NCBI GenBank assembly: GCA_023253615.1
Contig: JALRFZ010000258.1
Span: 1 to 12,453 of the forward strand
DNA: 12,453 nucleotides
Direction of reading: 5' to 3'
Origin: Verrucomicrobiales bacterium
Lineage (GTDB): Bacteria > Verrucomicrobiota > Verrucomicrobiia > Verrucomicrobiales > DEV007
Part shown: positions 6,658 through 12,453 of the stretch, piece by piece
How the letters are laid out: every line of letters begins with the position of its first letter
Position numbering within the stretch: the stretch's first letter is position 1
The notes under the pieces: generated by a model
Seen by the model: the letters and a program-made list of their open reading frames with translations, nothing else
Databases searched by the model: none
Told to the model about the DNA's origin: nothing
Position numbers and translations under genes: made by a program

Positions 6658-7959
6658 TCAGCGGCTCATGGCCTGGAGTTGGTCGAGCTCGCGGACGAAG
6701 CCCGGATAGCTCGACTCGACGCATTCGATCCCCTTGATCACCGTCTCCCCTTCGGCGAAGAGACCGGCGATGGCAAAGGCCATGGCGATGCGGTCGTCGC
6801 CGAGGGAGGGGATTTCAGCGCCCTTGAGGGTCGAGCCTCCGGTGATCTCCATGCCGTCGGCGAACTCATCGACGGTCACGCCCATGCGGCGCAGGTTTTC
6901 GGCGACGGTGGAAATGCGGTCGCTCTCCTTGACGCGCAGTGACTGGGCGTCCTTGATCACCGTCCTGCCCTCGGCGAGGGCGGCGGCGACAGCCAGGATG
7001 GGGATCTCGTCGATGAGGGTCGCGATCTCGGCCCCGCCGATCTCGGTGGCGGTGAGTCCGTTGCCGACGACCTCGATCGAGCCCATCGGCTCGCACCCGG
7101 AGGTGTCGATCCGTTCGATGATCTTGGCCCCCATGCGGATCATCACTCCGAGGATCCCGTTGCGGGTGGGGTTGAGGCCGACCTGGTGGATCATCAGCCT
7201 CGCACCTTTGCGCGCGGCGGCGGCGACAATCCAGAAGGCGGCGCTGGAAAGATCTCCGGGAATCCGGATGTCGCGTGATTCGGGCGTCTGTCCGCCCCAG
7301 ATCGAGACGGTATCGCCCTCGCGGAGGTTTTTCACGAGCAGGTAGTTGAGCATGCGCTCGGTGTGATCGCGGGAGGGCTGGGGCTCGGAAAGACTCGTCC
7401 TGCCCTCGGCGGCGAGCCCGGCGAGGAGCACGGCGCTCTTGACCTGGGCGCTGGAAACCGGGGATTCGTAATGGATCGCCTTGAGTTTTTCCCGGCCGAG
7501 GATCCGGATCGGCGGCGTGCAGCGGTCGCCATGGCCCTTGATCCTCGCGCCCATGCGCTCGAGGGGGATCGCCACCCGGTTCATGGGGCGTTTGGAAAGG
7601 GATTCATCCCCGGTGAGGGTCACCTCGCACGGATTCGAGGCGAGGACGCCGCATAGGAGGCGCATGGTCGTGGCACTGTTGCCGCAGTCAATCGGCCTGC
7701 CGGGATCCTGGAATTCGCCCCGGCAGCCCTGCACGCGGAGGTGGGTGCCACCGGATCCGAGCGATTCGATCTCGACCCCGAGGGCGGTGAGCGCGTTCAT
7801 CATCGCGAGACAATCCTCGCTGGCGAGGAATCCGGTGATTTCACAGGGTCCGTTCGAAAGCGCGGCGAGCAGCAGGGCGCGATGGGAGATGCTCTTGTCT
7901 CCGGGAACGGTCAGTTCCGCCGAGAAATCCTTCACTTTCTTGACTCGGAGGTCGGCCAT
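6658..7959 (-). CDS. aroA: 3-phosphoshikimate 1-carboxyvinyltransferase (EPSP synthase), class II type
   Basis: Cytoplasmic enzyme of the shikimate pathway that joins phosphoenolpyruvate to shikimate 3-phosphate to give EPSP, the precursor of chorismate. The 433 residues match the usual length. GDKSISHR (20-27) supplies Lys22 and Arg27, KRP holds Arg124, IDEIP (about 317-321) carries the catalytic Asp318, and VKESDR (343-348) follows. All four sequence marks of class II EPSP synthases are present: GDKS, SAQVK (170-174), RDHTE (197-201) and NPTR (263-266). At the PEP site the protein reads GNSATTMR, with Ala96 where E. coli AroA has Gly96, a change linked to glyphosate insensitivity. The ATG at 7959 lies 24 bases after the tyrA stop without a Shine-Dalgarno, so co-transcription with tyrA is likely. 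It is the last gene of its unit. Identification is secure; glyphosate behaviour is inferred. Confidence 0.97.
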   Translation of the reverse strand: MADLRVKKVKDFSAELTVPGDKSISHRALLLAALSNGPCEITGFLASEDCLAMMNALTALGVEIESLGSGGTHLRVQGCRGEFQDPGRPIDCGNSATTMRLLCGVLASNPCEVTLTGDESLSKRPMNRVAIPLERMGARIKGHGDRCTPPIRILGREKLKAIHYESPVSSAQVKSAVLLAGLAAEGRTSLSEPQPSRDHTERMLNYLLVKNLREGDTVSIWGGQTPESRDIRIPGDLSSAAFWIVAAAARKGARLMIHQVGLNPTRNGILGVMIRMGAKIIERIDTSGCEPMGSIEVVGNGLTATEIGGAEIATLIDEIPILAVAAALAEGRTVIKDAQSLRVKESDRISTVAENLRRMGVTVDEFADGMEITGGSTLKGAEIPSLGDDRIAMAFAIAGLFAEGETVIKGIECVESSYPGFVRELDQLQAMSR

Positions 7960-7983
7960 GAGCGGCGATGGAGGCCAGTGGTT

Positions 7984-8847
7984 TCAGGTGCCCGGGGCTT
8001 TTGCCGGGGCGGGCGGAGGCAGGGTCGCACGCAATTCGCGGGCTTCGGACAACAAGTCGCGGAGGCGATCCCTGTCAAGCGTGTCGAGGGCCTCCTTCCA
8101 GGCTCCGAGTTCCTCAAGATAAGCGGCGAGACGGCGCGAAACGGCCTCGCGGTTGTCGTTGAGGATGTCGGCCCACATTTCCTCGGGGCCACCGGCGACG
8201 CGGGTGGTGTCGCGGAATCCGCCGCCACTGAGCCGGACCGCCCCCGGCTCCCACGCGAGGACGGAGCGGGCTAGCGCGGCGGCGACGAGATGGGGCAGAT
8301 GGCTGATCCCGGCGACGAGCTCGTCATGGCGCCCGGGAGAAAGATGCGACACGACTCCCCCCAGTCTCGTCCAGAAGGCCTCGAGCCGGGGCAGCAGGGC
8401 CGACCCCTCTTCCCCGGGGGTGAGGACGATCGGAGCTCCCTCGAAGAGATCGGCCGAAGCGAACGCGAGCCCTTTCTTCTCCGATCCGGCCATGGGATGG
8501 CTGCCGATGAAGACGCCGCCCCGCTCGCGGACGAGCGGCCCGATCTCCCGGACGACGGGGGCTTTGACGCTGCCCACGTCGGTGACGAGGACCTGCGATC
8601 CCGCTGGAAACGGGCCCATCCGGGAAACGACGGATGCCATGTGGCCCGTCGGCATGGCAAGGACGAGGCAATCGGCCCCGGCCACCGCTTCATCGACATC
8701 GGTGGAGGCGAGATCGACGAGACCGGGCTCGCGCCGCAGCTCCTCGACCGCCTCGGGACGCCGCGCCCAGGCGGTGAGCGAGGTCTCCGGGCATCGTTCG
8801 CGCAAGGCGCGGAGGAGGGATCCCCCGATCAGCCCGGGAGCGAGCAC
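7984..8847 (-). CDS. tyrA: Prephenate dehydrogenase (TyrA family); true start may be upstream
   Basis: NAD(P)-dependent oxidative decarboxylation of prephenate (or arogenate) toward tyrosine, in the cytoplasm. From GTG at 8847 there are 287 residues. APGLIGGS (3-10) is the Rossmann glycine motif with its first Gly replaced by Ala. TDVGSVK (89-95), GSHPMAGS (115-122, with the catalytic-type His), HDELVAGISHLPH (174-186) and GFRDTTR (210-216) are TyrA signatures. There is no C-terminal ACT domain and no fused chorismate mutase. GTG is the first ordinary start codon, but it removes most of the first beta strand. The same frame continues upstream as EAPFRRVAV, a good beta-1 strand, back to CTG at 8886, which overlaps the lipoprotein stop as CTGA and has AAGG four bases before it. 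That start would give 300 residues. Cofactor and substrate preference cannot be read here. Confidence 0.93.
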   Translation of the reverse strand: MLAPGLIGGSLLRALRERCPETSLTAWARRPEAVEELRREPGLVDLASTDVDEAVAGADCLVLAMPTGHMASVVSRMGPFPAGSQVLVTDVGSVKAPVVREIGPLVRERGGVFIGSHPMAGSEKKGLAFASADLFEGAPIVLTPGEEGSALLPRLEAFWTRLGGVVSHLSPGRHDELVAGISHLPHLVAAALARSVLAWEPGAVRLSGGGFRDTTRVAGGPEEMWADILNDNREAVSRRLAAYLEELGAWKEALDTLDRDRLRDLLSEARELRATLPPPAPAKAPGT

Positions 8848-8882
8848 GGCGACGCGGCGAAACGGGGCTTCGCGTTCGGTGC

Positions 8883-9464
8883 TCAGGGAACCTTGAAGTA
8901 GATTTTCTTCCCGGGATTGTTCGGATCGGGGATCTGCACCTGGGTGCCGCGCTTCAGCGGCTCTCCGGTGGGATTCCCCGCCGAATCATACTTCTCGATG
9001 GAGATCTGCCCGAGCGAGGCATGGGTGCCCGGCAGGGTCACCACGAGGGGGTTTCCGGGAACGGCATTCGCATACGGCATCTCGGAGGTCGCGGGGGTCG
9101 AGGGTGCCGGGGGCGGCGTCGGTTTTTCCTCTGCCGGCGGATTCACCGCGGGGGCGGAACCAATGTCGCGGACATCGCGCATTCCGGGAGCGGCGGGCGC
9201 GGTGCCCGGGGCAGGAGCGGGAGCCCCGGGTGTCGTGCCGGGCGCGGGTGCCGCCCCGGTGTAACCGAAACGTCCCCCCGCCTGATCCGGCGGCACCGGA
9301 GCACCGGGAGCGCCAGGCACGGGCGGTTGGCCGGGCTGACCATACTGGGCCGGCGGCACCGGCGGCTGGGCGACGGGTTGCTCCGGGTTTTTTGATTTGC
9401 AACCCGTGACGAGGACGGAAAGTCCGGTCAGGATCACAAGGGAGCCGAGGGGCGCAAGTTTCAT
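8883..9464 (-). CDS. Proline-rich lipoprotein of unknown function
   Basis: A 193-residue predicted lipoprotein. MKLAPLGSLVILTGLSVL is a short hydrophobic signal followed by the lipobox VTGC, so Cys22 should be lipidated after cleavage by signal peptidase II. CKSKN lacks the Asp+2 inner-membrane retention mark known from E. coli, but sorting rules for this phylum are not something I can assert. Residues about 27-125 are low-complexity Pro/Gly/Ala/Gln, likely extended. The last 65 residues (129-193) look folded, with beta-like stretches such as NPLVVTLPG, GQISIEKYDSAGN and KKIYFKVP. The ATG at 9464 is preferred over an upstream start at 9548 because it places the signal at the N-terminus. It is first in the unit with tyrA and aroA. 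I recognise no family. Confidence 0.8.
   Translation of the reverse strand: MKLAPLGSLVILTGLSVLVTGCKSKNPEQPVAQPPVPPAQYGQPGQPPVPGAPGAPVPPDQAGGRFGYTGAAPAPGTTPGAPAPAPGTAPAAPGMRDVRDIGSAPAVNPPAEEKPTPPPAPSTPATSEMPYANAVPGNPLVVTLPGTHASLGQISIEKYDSAGNPTGEPLKRGTQVQIPDPNNPGKKIYFKVP
9090..9386 (-). repeat. Low-complexity Pro/Ala/Gly-coding tract in the lipoprotein gene
   Basis: About 300 bases encode irregular repeats such as PGAPVPP, PAPGTTPGAPAPAPG and AAPG. The DNA is very GC-rich with imperfect short repeats, so it is prone to length variation by slippage. It probably forms a flexible spacer between the lipid anchor and the C-terminal part. Confidence 0.6.
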
Positions 9465-9535
9465 AGGAAGCGGCGAAGCTAAGGAAAGGCGAGAGGTTAG
9501 AAAAACTTTTAAACTTCTCAAGCAGGAAAATACGC

Positions 9536-9547
9536 CGCAATTCGGCA
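9536..9547 (-). promoter_or_regulatory. 12-base element TGCCGAATTGCG, copy 2 (upstream of the lipoprotein)
   Basis: The same 12 bases as at 6504-6515, same orientation, 72-83 bases upstream of the lipoprotein ATG. Both copies are in intergenic sequence ahead of a transcription unit. Function is unknown. Confidence 0.3.
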
Positions 9548-9577
9548 CTCCGCGATAAAAAATCCGGCAACAACCCG

Positions 9578-9600
9578 TTGAGAAACGGAATTTTTCTCAA
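9578..9600. terminator. Hairpin downstream of the VWA gene, possible terminator
   Basis: TTGAGAAA (9578-9585) and TTTCTCAA (9593-9600) are perfect 8-base inverted repeats with a 7-base loop, starting 44 bases after the VWA stop. On the minus strand a run of six T follows only later (9562-9557). On the plus strand an overlapping stem CCGTT-GAGA-AACGG is followed by TTTTT. It may end the ExbB-ExbD operon, but it is not a textbook rho-independent terminator. Confidence 0.35.
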
Positions 9601-9643
9601 AAAAGTTCAAAATTACGCGCATTCCACCTTTGGGACGACTCCC

Positions 9644-10759
9644 TCACTCGGCTTTGAGCTGCCGGAATTCGCCCCCCGTTCCGCGCACGATCCGGGTCCA
9701 TTCCTTCTCATCATCCGGCTTTGGCTGAAAGGCGATGAAATTCAAGGGGATCTCTCCCTGCGGCCCCTGATCGAGCTTGTCGACCGCCTTCTTGATTTCC
9801 TCGTAGGGGATGTTGCCGAGCCCCCCGCCCTCTCCGGCTCGCCATTGGAAACTCGCGTCGGAGATCAGGAAGATCACATCGGGCCGCATCGCGATGCTTC
9901 TTTCGAGCACTCCGACGACGCCCTGGACATTGCTGATGACACCGGAGGTGGAGGCGCTCATCGCTCCGCTCTTGTTCCACTTTTCCTCGACCCATTTTTT
10001 CGCGAGATCCTTGTTCGCCGGCGTCGCGGCGATGAGCTCTTCGGTGAAAGGCATGTAATTCCCCGTGAATTGGATGATGGAGAACTGCGCGCTGATGGGC
10101 AGACCACCGATGAGCTTGATCGTCTCCTCCTGGATGCGCTCGAGCGGGATCCCGGCGGCGTTCGCCTTGTTCACCACGCTCGAGGAGACATCAAAAAGGA
10201 GGAGGATGCGTTGCCCCTGCGTCTGCACGCCGAAGAAGCTCATCCCCTGCCCTGTCCCGCCACCTCCGGCGAGCCCTTGTCCGAGACCCGATCCGAGCGC
10301 GGCGCTGCCGACGAGGCTGTTGACCTGATCGGAGATGAGTTCGGAAGGATCGAGCGGCAGCATCTGATCGAGATCGACCTGGGGCAGCTCCGGCAGGGCG
10401 AACTCGACCGGACGGGTGCTGACGAGCTTGTCGTTGAAGGTCGGCTTCGGGGCCATCGCCTCGTGTTTGGCCACGTTCATTTTGTGTTCGGGCGTCTTCG
10501 GCGGGATTTTCACCACCTTCTTCATTTCGAAACGCGCCTCGGGACGGGTGAACTGTTTCGCCACCGTCCAGATCCCGAAGATCAGCAAGACCACCCCATG
10601 GACGACGATGCTGCTGATGATGATGGAACCGATGAGGGCACGGCGGTGGCTTTTCTCCTGCGAGATCCCGTCGCGACGAGGTTTCGGGGCGCGCTTTTTC
10701 TTCCGCGGACGAGGTGGCGGCGGCGACTCGGGCTGGAGGGAAATGGAAAGCTCACTCAT
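9644..10759 (-). CDS. Membrane-anchored VWA-domain protein in an ExbB/ExbD operon (TonB-like position)
   Basis: The start is taken at ATG 10759, which has AGGAG six bases upstream and gives 371 residues. An upstream ATG at 10786 would add nine residues. The layout is like TonB/TolA: a Pro- and Lys/Arg-rich cytoplasmic tail (about 11-38), one transmembrane helix (about 41-65, LIGSIIISSIVVHGVVLLIFG), then a periplasmic part. A linker with PPKTPE and a Gly-rich segment (about 155-172) leads to a von Willebrand A domain from about 182 to the end: DVSSS (190-194) is the DxSxS metal-binding (MIDAS) motif and LISDAS (298-303) fits the later Asp of the fold. There is no TonB C-terminal domain. The gene overlaps the second ExbD gene by eight bases, so the partners are the ExbB/ExbD proteins. 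A role as the effector moved by the proton channel is inferred; the target is unknown. Confidence 0.87.
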   Translation of the reverse strand: MSELSISLQPESPPPPRPRKKKRAPKPRRDGISQEKSHRRALIGSIIISSIVVHGVVLLIFGIWTVAKQFTRPEARFEMKKVVKIPPKTPEHKMNVAKHEAMAPKPTFNDKLVSTRPVEFALPELPQVDLDQMLPLDPSELISDQVNSLVGSAALGSGLGQGLAGGGGTGQGMSFFGVQTQGQRILLLFDVSSSVVNKANAAGIPLERIQEETIKLIGGLPISAQFSIIQFTGNYMPFTEELIAATPANKDLAKKWVEEKWNKSGAMSASTSGVISNVQGVVGVLERSIAMRPDVIFLISDASFQWRAGEGGGLGNIPYEEIKKAVDKLDQGPQGEIPLNFIAFQPKPDDEKEWTRIVRGTGGEFRQLKAE

Positions 10760-11195
10760 CCGTTGCTCCTGCGAGGGTGACTCCACGGATACCCGCCTCG
10801 GCGCAGGCGTTCAGGACATCGACGAGACGCTGGTGCGGCACGGTATCGTGCGGCGCGAGGGTGACGAGCGCCTCGGTCTTCGCGTTTTCGGCGGAGAGGC
10901 GGAACCTCGTCAGGACGGCCCGCAGCTCGGGCAGGCTCGTGCTGGCGGGTTCGTCGAGATTCTGCTCGTTCAGCACGACCTGCCCCGAGGGCTCGATGAT
11001 GACACGTGCCTCGTCGGGGATGTCGACGACCTCTTCCTGCGCGACCTGGCCGGGCAGGCCCATCGGGATGTCGCGCTCGGGTTTGACCGGCTTCGCCGAG
11101 ACCATGAAAAAGACGAGAAGGAGGAAGACCATGTCGATCATGGGCGTCATCTGCATCTCCACGGTGGAGGAGCGGCGCTGTTTCCTGCGTCTCAT
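10752..11195 (-). CDS. ExbD/TolR-family biopolymer transport protein (second copy)
   Basis: A 147-residue ExbD/TolR protein: a short basic tail MRRRKQRR, then EMQMTPMIDMVFLLLVFFMV, the single transmembrane helix with Asp21 as the proton-carrying residue of the family, then a periplasmic domain. It would form a dimer inside a pentamer of ExbB-type subunits and turn proton flow into motion of a partner. It is clearly different from the other ExbD in this operon, especially after the helix (VKPERDIPMGLPG against ITEQELSVPIRLP), so this is an old duplication rather than a recent repeat. It starts 49 bases after the first copy and its end overlaps the VWA gene. No Shine-Dalgarno is seen. Family assignment is firm; whether it acts with ExbB-, TolQ- or AglR-like partners cannot be told. 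Confidence 0.93.
   Translation of the reverse strand: MRRRKQRRSSTVEMQMTPMIDMVFLLLVFFMVSAKPVKPERDIPMGLPGQVAQEEVVDIPDEARVIIEPSGQVVLNEQNLDEPASTSLPELRAVLTRFRLSAENAKTEALVTLAPHDTVPHQRLVDVLNACAEAGIRGVTLAGATDE
10766..10770 (-). promoter_or_regulatory. Shine-Dalgarno AGGAG of the VWA gene
   Basis: AGGAG on the minus strand, six bases before ATG 10759 and inside the end of the preceding ExbD gene. It decides the start in favour of MSELSIS over the ATG at 10786. It is the only strong ribosome binding site I see in the window. Confidence 0.7.
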
Positions 11196-11244
11196 CGGAC
11201 TGAAGAGGGTCGGGTCGGTCGGTAAAGAGGGTAGGGTCCGGGGT

Positions 11245-11652
11245 TCAGTTTTCGTGGACGCCGAAGATCAGGTCGATCGCGCCGACTTCGGTGGCCATCT
11301 CGACGAACTCGCGGATCTTTTTCGTCGGTGTTTTCTGGTCGGCGCGCAGATAGATCTGCAGCGGAGGAAAATCACGGAATTTCACGCGGAGGTGGGCGAG
11401 CACTTCGTCCTTCGACGCGGCGCGGTCGCCGATGTAATAATTCCCCTCCCCGTCGATGTTGATGACGTCGCGCTGTGTTTTTTCGGGAGAGGCCGCCGTC
11501 ACGGCGATGGGCAGGCGGATCGGCACGCTCAGCTCCTGCTCGGTGATCTTCTGGGTGACCATGAAAAAGATCAGCAGCAGGAAGGTCATGTCGATCATCG
11601 GAGTGAGCTGGAAACTCACCTCGTCGAGCGACTTCTTGCGGCGGCGGATCAT
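11245..11652 (-). CDS. ExbD/TolR-family biopolymer transport protein (first copy)
   Basis: A 135-residue ExbD/TolR protein starting MIRRRKKSLDEVSFQLTPMI. The ATG at 11652 is preferred because it begins right at the conserved basic tail; the longer start at 11712 would add a Pro/Arg-rich stretch overlapping the channel gene. The transmembrane helix (about 19-34) has Asp21 in the conserved proton-path position (PMIDMTFLLLIFF). The periplasmic domain follows, with GNYYIGDRAASKDEVLAHL and QIYLRADQKTPTKKIREFVEMA as the typical fold. It begins 22 bases after the channel stop. Together with the second ExbD it suggests a stator with two kinds of ExbD, possibly a heterodimer, inside one channel. Confidence 0.93.
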   Translation of the reverse strand: MIRRRKKSLDEVSFQLTPMIDMTFLLLIFFMVTQKITEQELSVPIRLPIAVTAASPEKTQRDVINIDGEGNYYIGDRAASKDEVLAHLRVKFRDFPPLQIYLRADQKTPTKKIREFVEMATEVGAIDLIFGVHEN

Positions 11653-11674
11653 GCGGAGGGAGCGTGGCGCTTTG

Positions 11675-12453
11675 TCAGGATTCCGCCGGGGTCTCCGCGG
11701 GCTCGGCGGCACCCTGGAGACGGATCTCGCCGGAGAGGATGTCGATCGCGAAACTGGCGTGCTTTTGCACCGTGGTCATGACGCCCTGCAGCTTGTCGCG
11801 GAAGAAGAAGTAGAAGAACATCGCGGGGATCCCGACGATGAGCCCGCCCGCGGTCGTCACCATCGCGACCTTGATGCCGCCGGCGAGTTCCTTGGCATCG
11901 CCGCTCGTGGTGGCGAGTTTGTCGAAGGATTCGATCATGCCCCAAACCGTGCCGAGCAGTCCGATCATGGGGGCGAGCGTCGCGAAGATGTTGAGATAAT
12001 TCACCCAGACCATCTGCCGGTGCTCTTCCTCGTCGAGGGCCTCGGCGGCGGCCTCCGTCATGCTCGCCTTGTTGGCGAGATCGCGGTCGAAGTTCACCTT
12101 CAGCAGGGCGCCGGACATGACGCGCCCGTAACTGCTCGGATGGGAGGAGCAGGCGCTGTAGGCTGAACCGACGTCGCGCGAGGCCATTGCCGCATTCACC
12201 TGATGGACGAGGCTCTGCGGAGCCATTTTGTTTTTCGAGATCTGCACGAAGCAATAGACCGCCACGGCGATCGTGCCGATGGAGCAGAGCAGGAGCACGT
12301 GCATGAATCCGCCGCCCTGGTGATAGAGATCGAGGGCCGAGACATCCTGGGCGACCACTCCGGCAGCGGGATCGGGTGCAGGGGCGTCCTGTGCGAAGAG
12401 CGGCGCGACGAACCCGGCGGCAACCACCGGCGCGGCGATGACGAGAAAACGAT
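11675..12453 (-). CDS. MotA/TolQ/ExbB-family proton channel (5' end outside window)
   Basis: The frame stays open to the window edge, giving 258 visible residues, so the start lies beyond 12453; a GTG at 12427 falls inside the signal sequence. The visible start RFLVIAAPVVAAGFVAPLFAQ is a signal peptide with likely cleavage after LFA. A short Ala/Pro-rich periplasmic segment follows, then the first transmembrane helix (VLLLCSIGTIAVAVYCFV), a cytoplasmic part with the EALDEEEHRQMVWVNYLNIFATLAP helix, and the channel helices LAPMIGLLGTVWGMIESF and KVAMVTTAGGLIVGIPAMFFYFFF. Thr168 and Thr199/Thr200 (visible numbering) sit where the polar channel residues of ExbB/TolQ lie. The family forms an inner-membrane pentamer that uses proton flow to move ExbD/TolR. 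A cleaved signal peptide is absent from E. coli ExbB but is common in longer members of the family. Confidence 0.92.
   Translation of the reverse strand, partial: RFLVIAAPVVAAGFVAPLFAQDAPAPDPAAGVVAQDVSALDLYHQGGGFMHVLLLCSIGTIAVAVYCFVQISKNKMAPQSLVHQVNAAMASRDVGSAYSACSSHPSSYGRVMSGALLKVNFDRDLANKASMTEAAAEALDEEEHRQMVWVNYLNIFATLAPMIGLLGTVWGMIESFDKLATTSGDAKELAGGIKVAMVTTAGGLIVGIPAMFFYFFFRDKLQGVMTTVQKHASFAIDILSGEIRLQGAAEPAETPAES

Larger units (their letters stand above)
9465..9643 (-). promoter_or_regulatory. Intergenic region: likely promoter of the lipoprotein-tyrA-aroA unit
   Basis: A 179-base gap between the VWA gene stop and the lipoprotein start. The part nearer the VWA gene holds the hairpin described separately; the part nearer the lipoprotein is AT-rich. 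On the minus strand TTGAGA (9523-9518) is five of six to a sigma-70 -35 box, but no good -10 follows at the right distance, so the exact promoter is uncertain. Confidence 0.45.

Noticed and set aside
6409..6942. A plus-strand open frame spanning the cassette A upstream gap and the end of aroA
   Set aside because: Half of it is antisense to aroA, and the rest covers the AT-rich repeat island; no start signal or family is apparent.
9465..9548. A 28-residue upstream extension of the lipoprotein
   Set aside because: It would bury the lipoprotein signal sequence inside the protein and crosses the presumed promoter; ATG 9464 puts the signal at the N-terminus.
8986..9600. A 204-codon minus-strand frame overlapping the lipoprotein gene
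   Set aside because: It is an Arg/Pro-rich alternative frame of the GC-rich lipoprotein tract. The chosen frame has a signal peptide and a lipobox.
9578..10780. A 400-codon open frame on the plus strand
   Set aside because: It is antisense to the VWA gene, is rich in Asp/Arg/His/Leu as mirror frames of GC-rich genes are, and matches no family. The minus-strand frame has a transmembrane helix, a MIDAS motif and a Shine-Dalgarno.
1..12453. tRNA, rRNA, CRISPR arrays, insertion sequences, attachment sites
   Set aside because: Genes fill almost the whole window. The only gaps over 60 bases (6397-6657 and 9465-9643) show no tRNA-like fold, spaced repeats or transposase remnants.

Overview
The window is a fragment of a Verrucomicrobiota genome in which all ten recognisable genes lie on the minus strand, so transcription runs from high to low coordinates. 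The taxonomic call rests on a near-intact 'Verru_Chthon cassette' (proteins A, B and C), a set of tandem pseudopilin-like genes known essentially only from Verrucomicrobium, Chthoniobacter and relatives. Supporting signs are an ExbB-ExbD-ExbD-VWA operon of the kind common in the Planctomycetes/Verrucomicrobia group, moderately high GC, and a near absence of Shine-Dalgarno sequences. I cannot name a genus.

Layout in order of transcription. (1) 12453-9644: an energy-coupling operon made of an ExbB/TolQ-type proton channel (5' end outside the window), two different ExbD/TolR-type proteins, and a membrane-anchored von Willebrand factor A (VWA) protein where TonB or TolA would be expected. (2) 9643-9465: a 179-base gap with a hairpin and AT-rich sequence, taken as the end of the first unit and the promoter region of the second. 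(3) 9464-6658: a proline-rich lipoprotein, then tyrA (prephenate dehydrogenase) and aroA (EPSP synthase), packed as an operon. The tyrA start is unusual, and AroA has the motifs of the class II, glyphosate-insensitive enzymes, including Ala at position 96. (4) 6657-6397: a 261-base gap whose middle is strikingly AT-rich and full of short repeats, taken as the control region of the cassette. (5) 6396-1: cassette A (1570 aa), B (211 aa) and C (351 visible residues, cut at the window edge), joined by two ATGA stop/start overlaps.

How the genes may work together. A, B and C all carry type IV prepilin-like N-termini. A looks like a hugely enlarged GspK: it lacks the Glu+5 that B and C have and keeps a DDETTKLNIN motif resembling the GspK core. 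My reading is that the cassette encodes a minor-pseudopilin tip complex (K-, I- and J-like here, an H-like fourth gene D probably just beyond base 1), with K grown several-fold. This is the most interesting system in the window; its function is unknown to me. The TyrA/AroA genes are ordinary aromatic amino acid biosynthesis, and I see no functional link between them and either flanking system.
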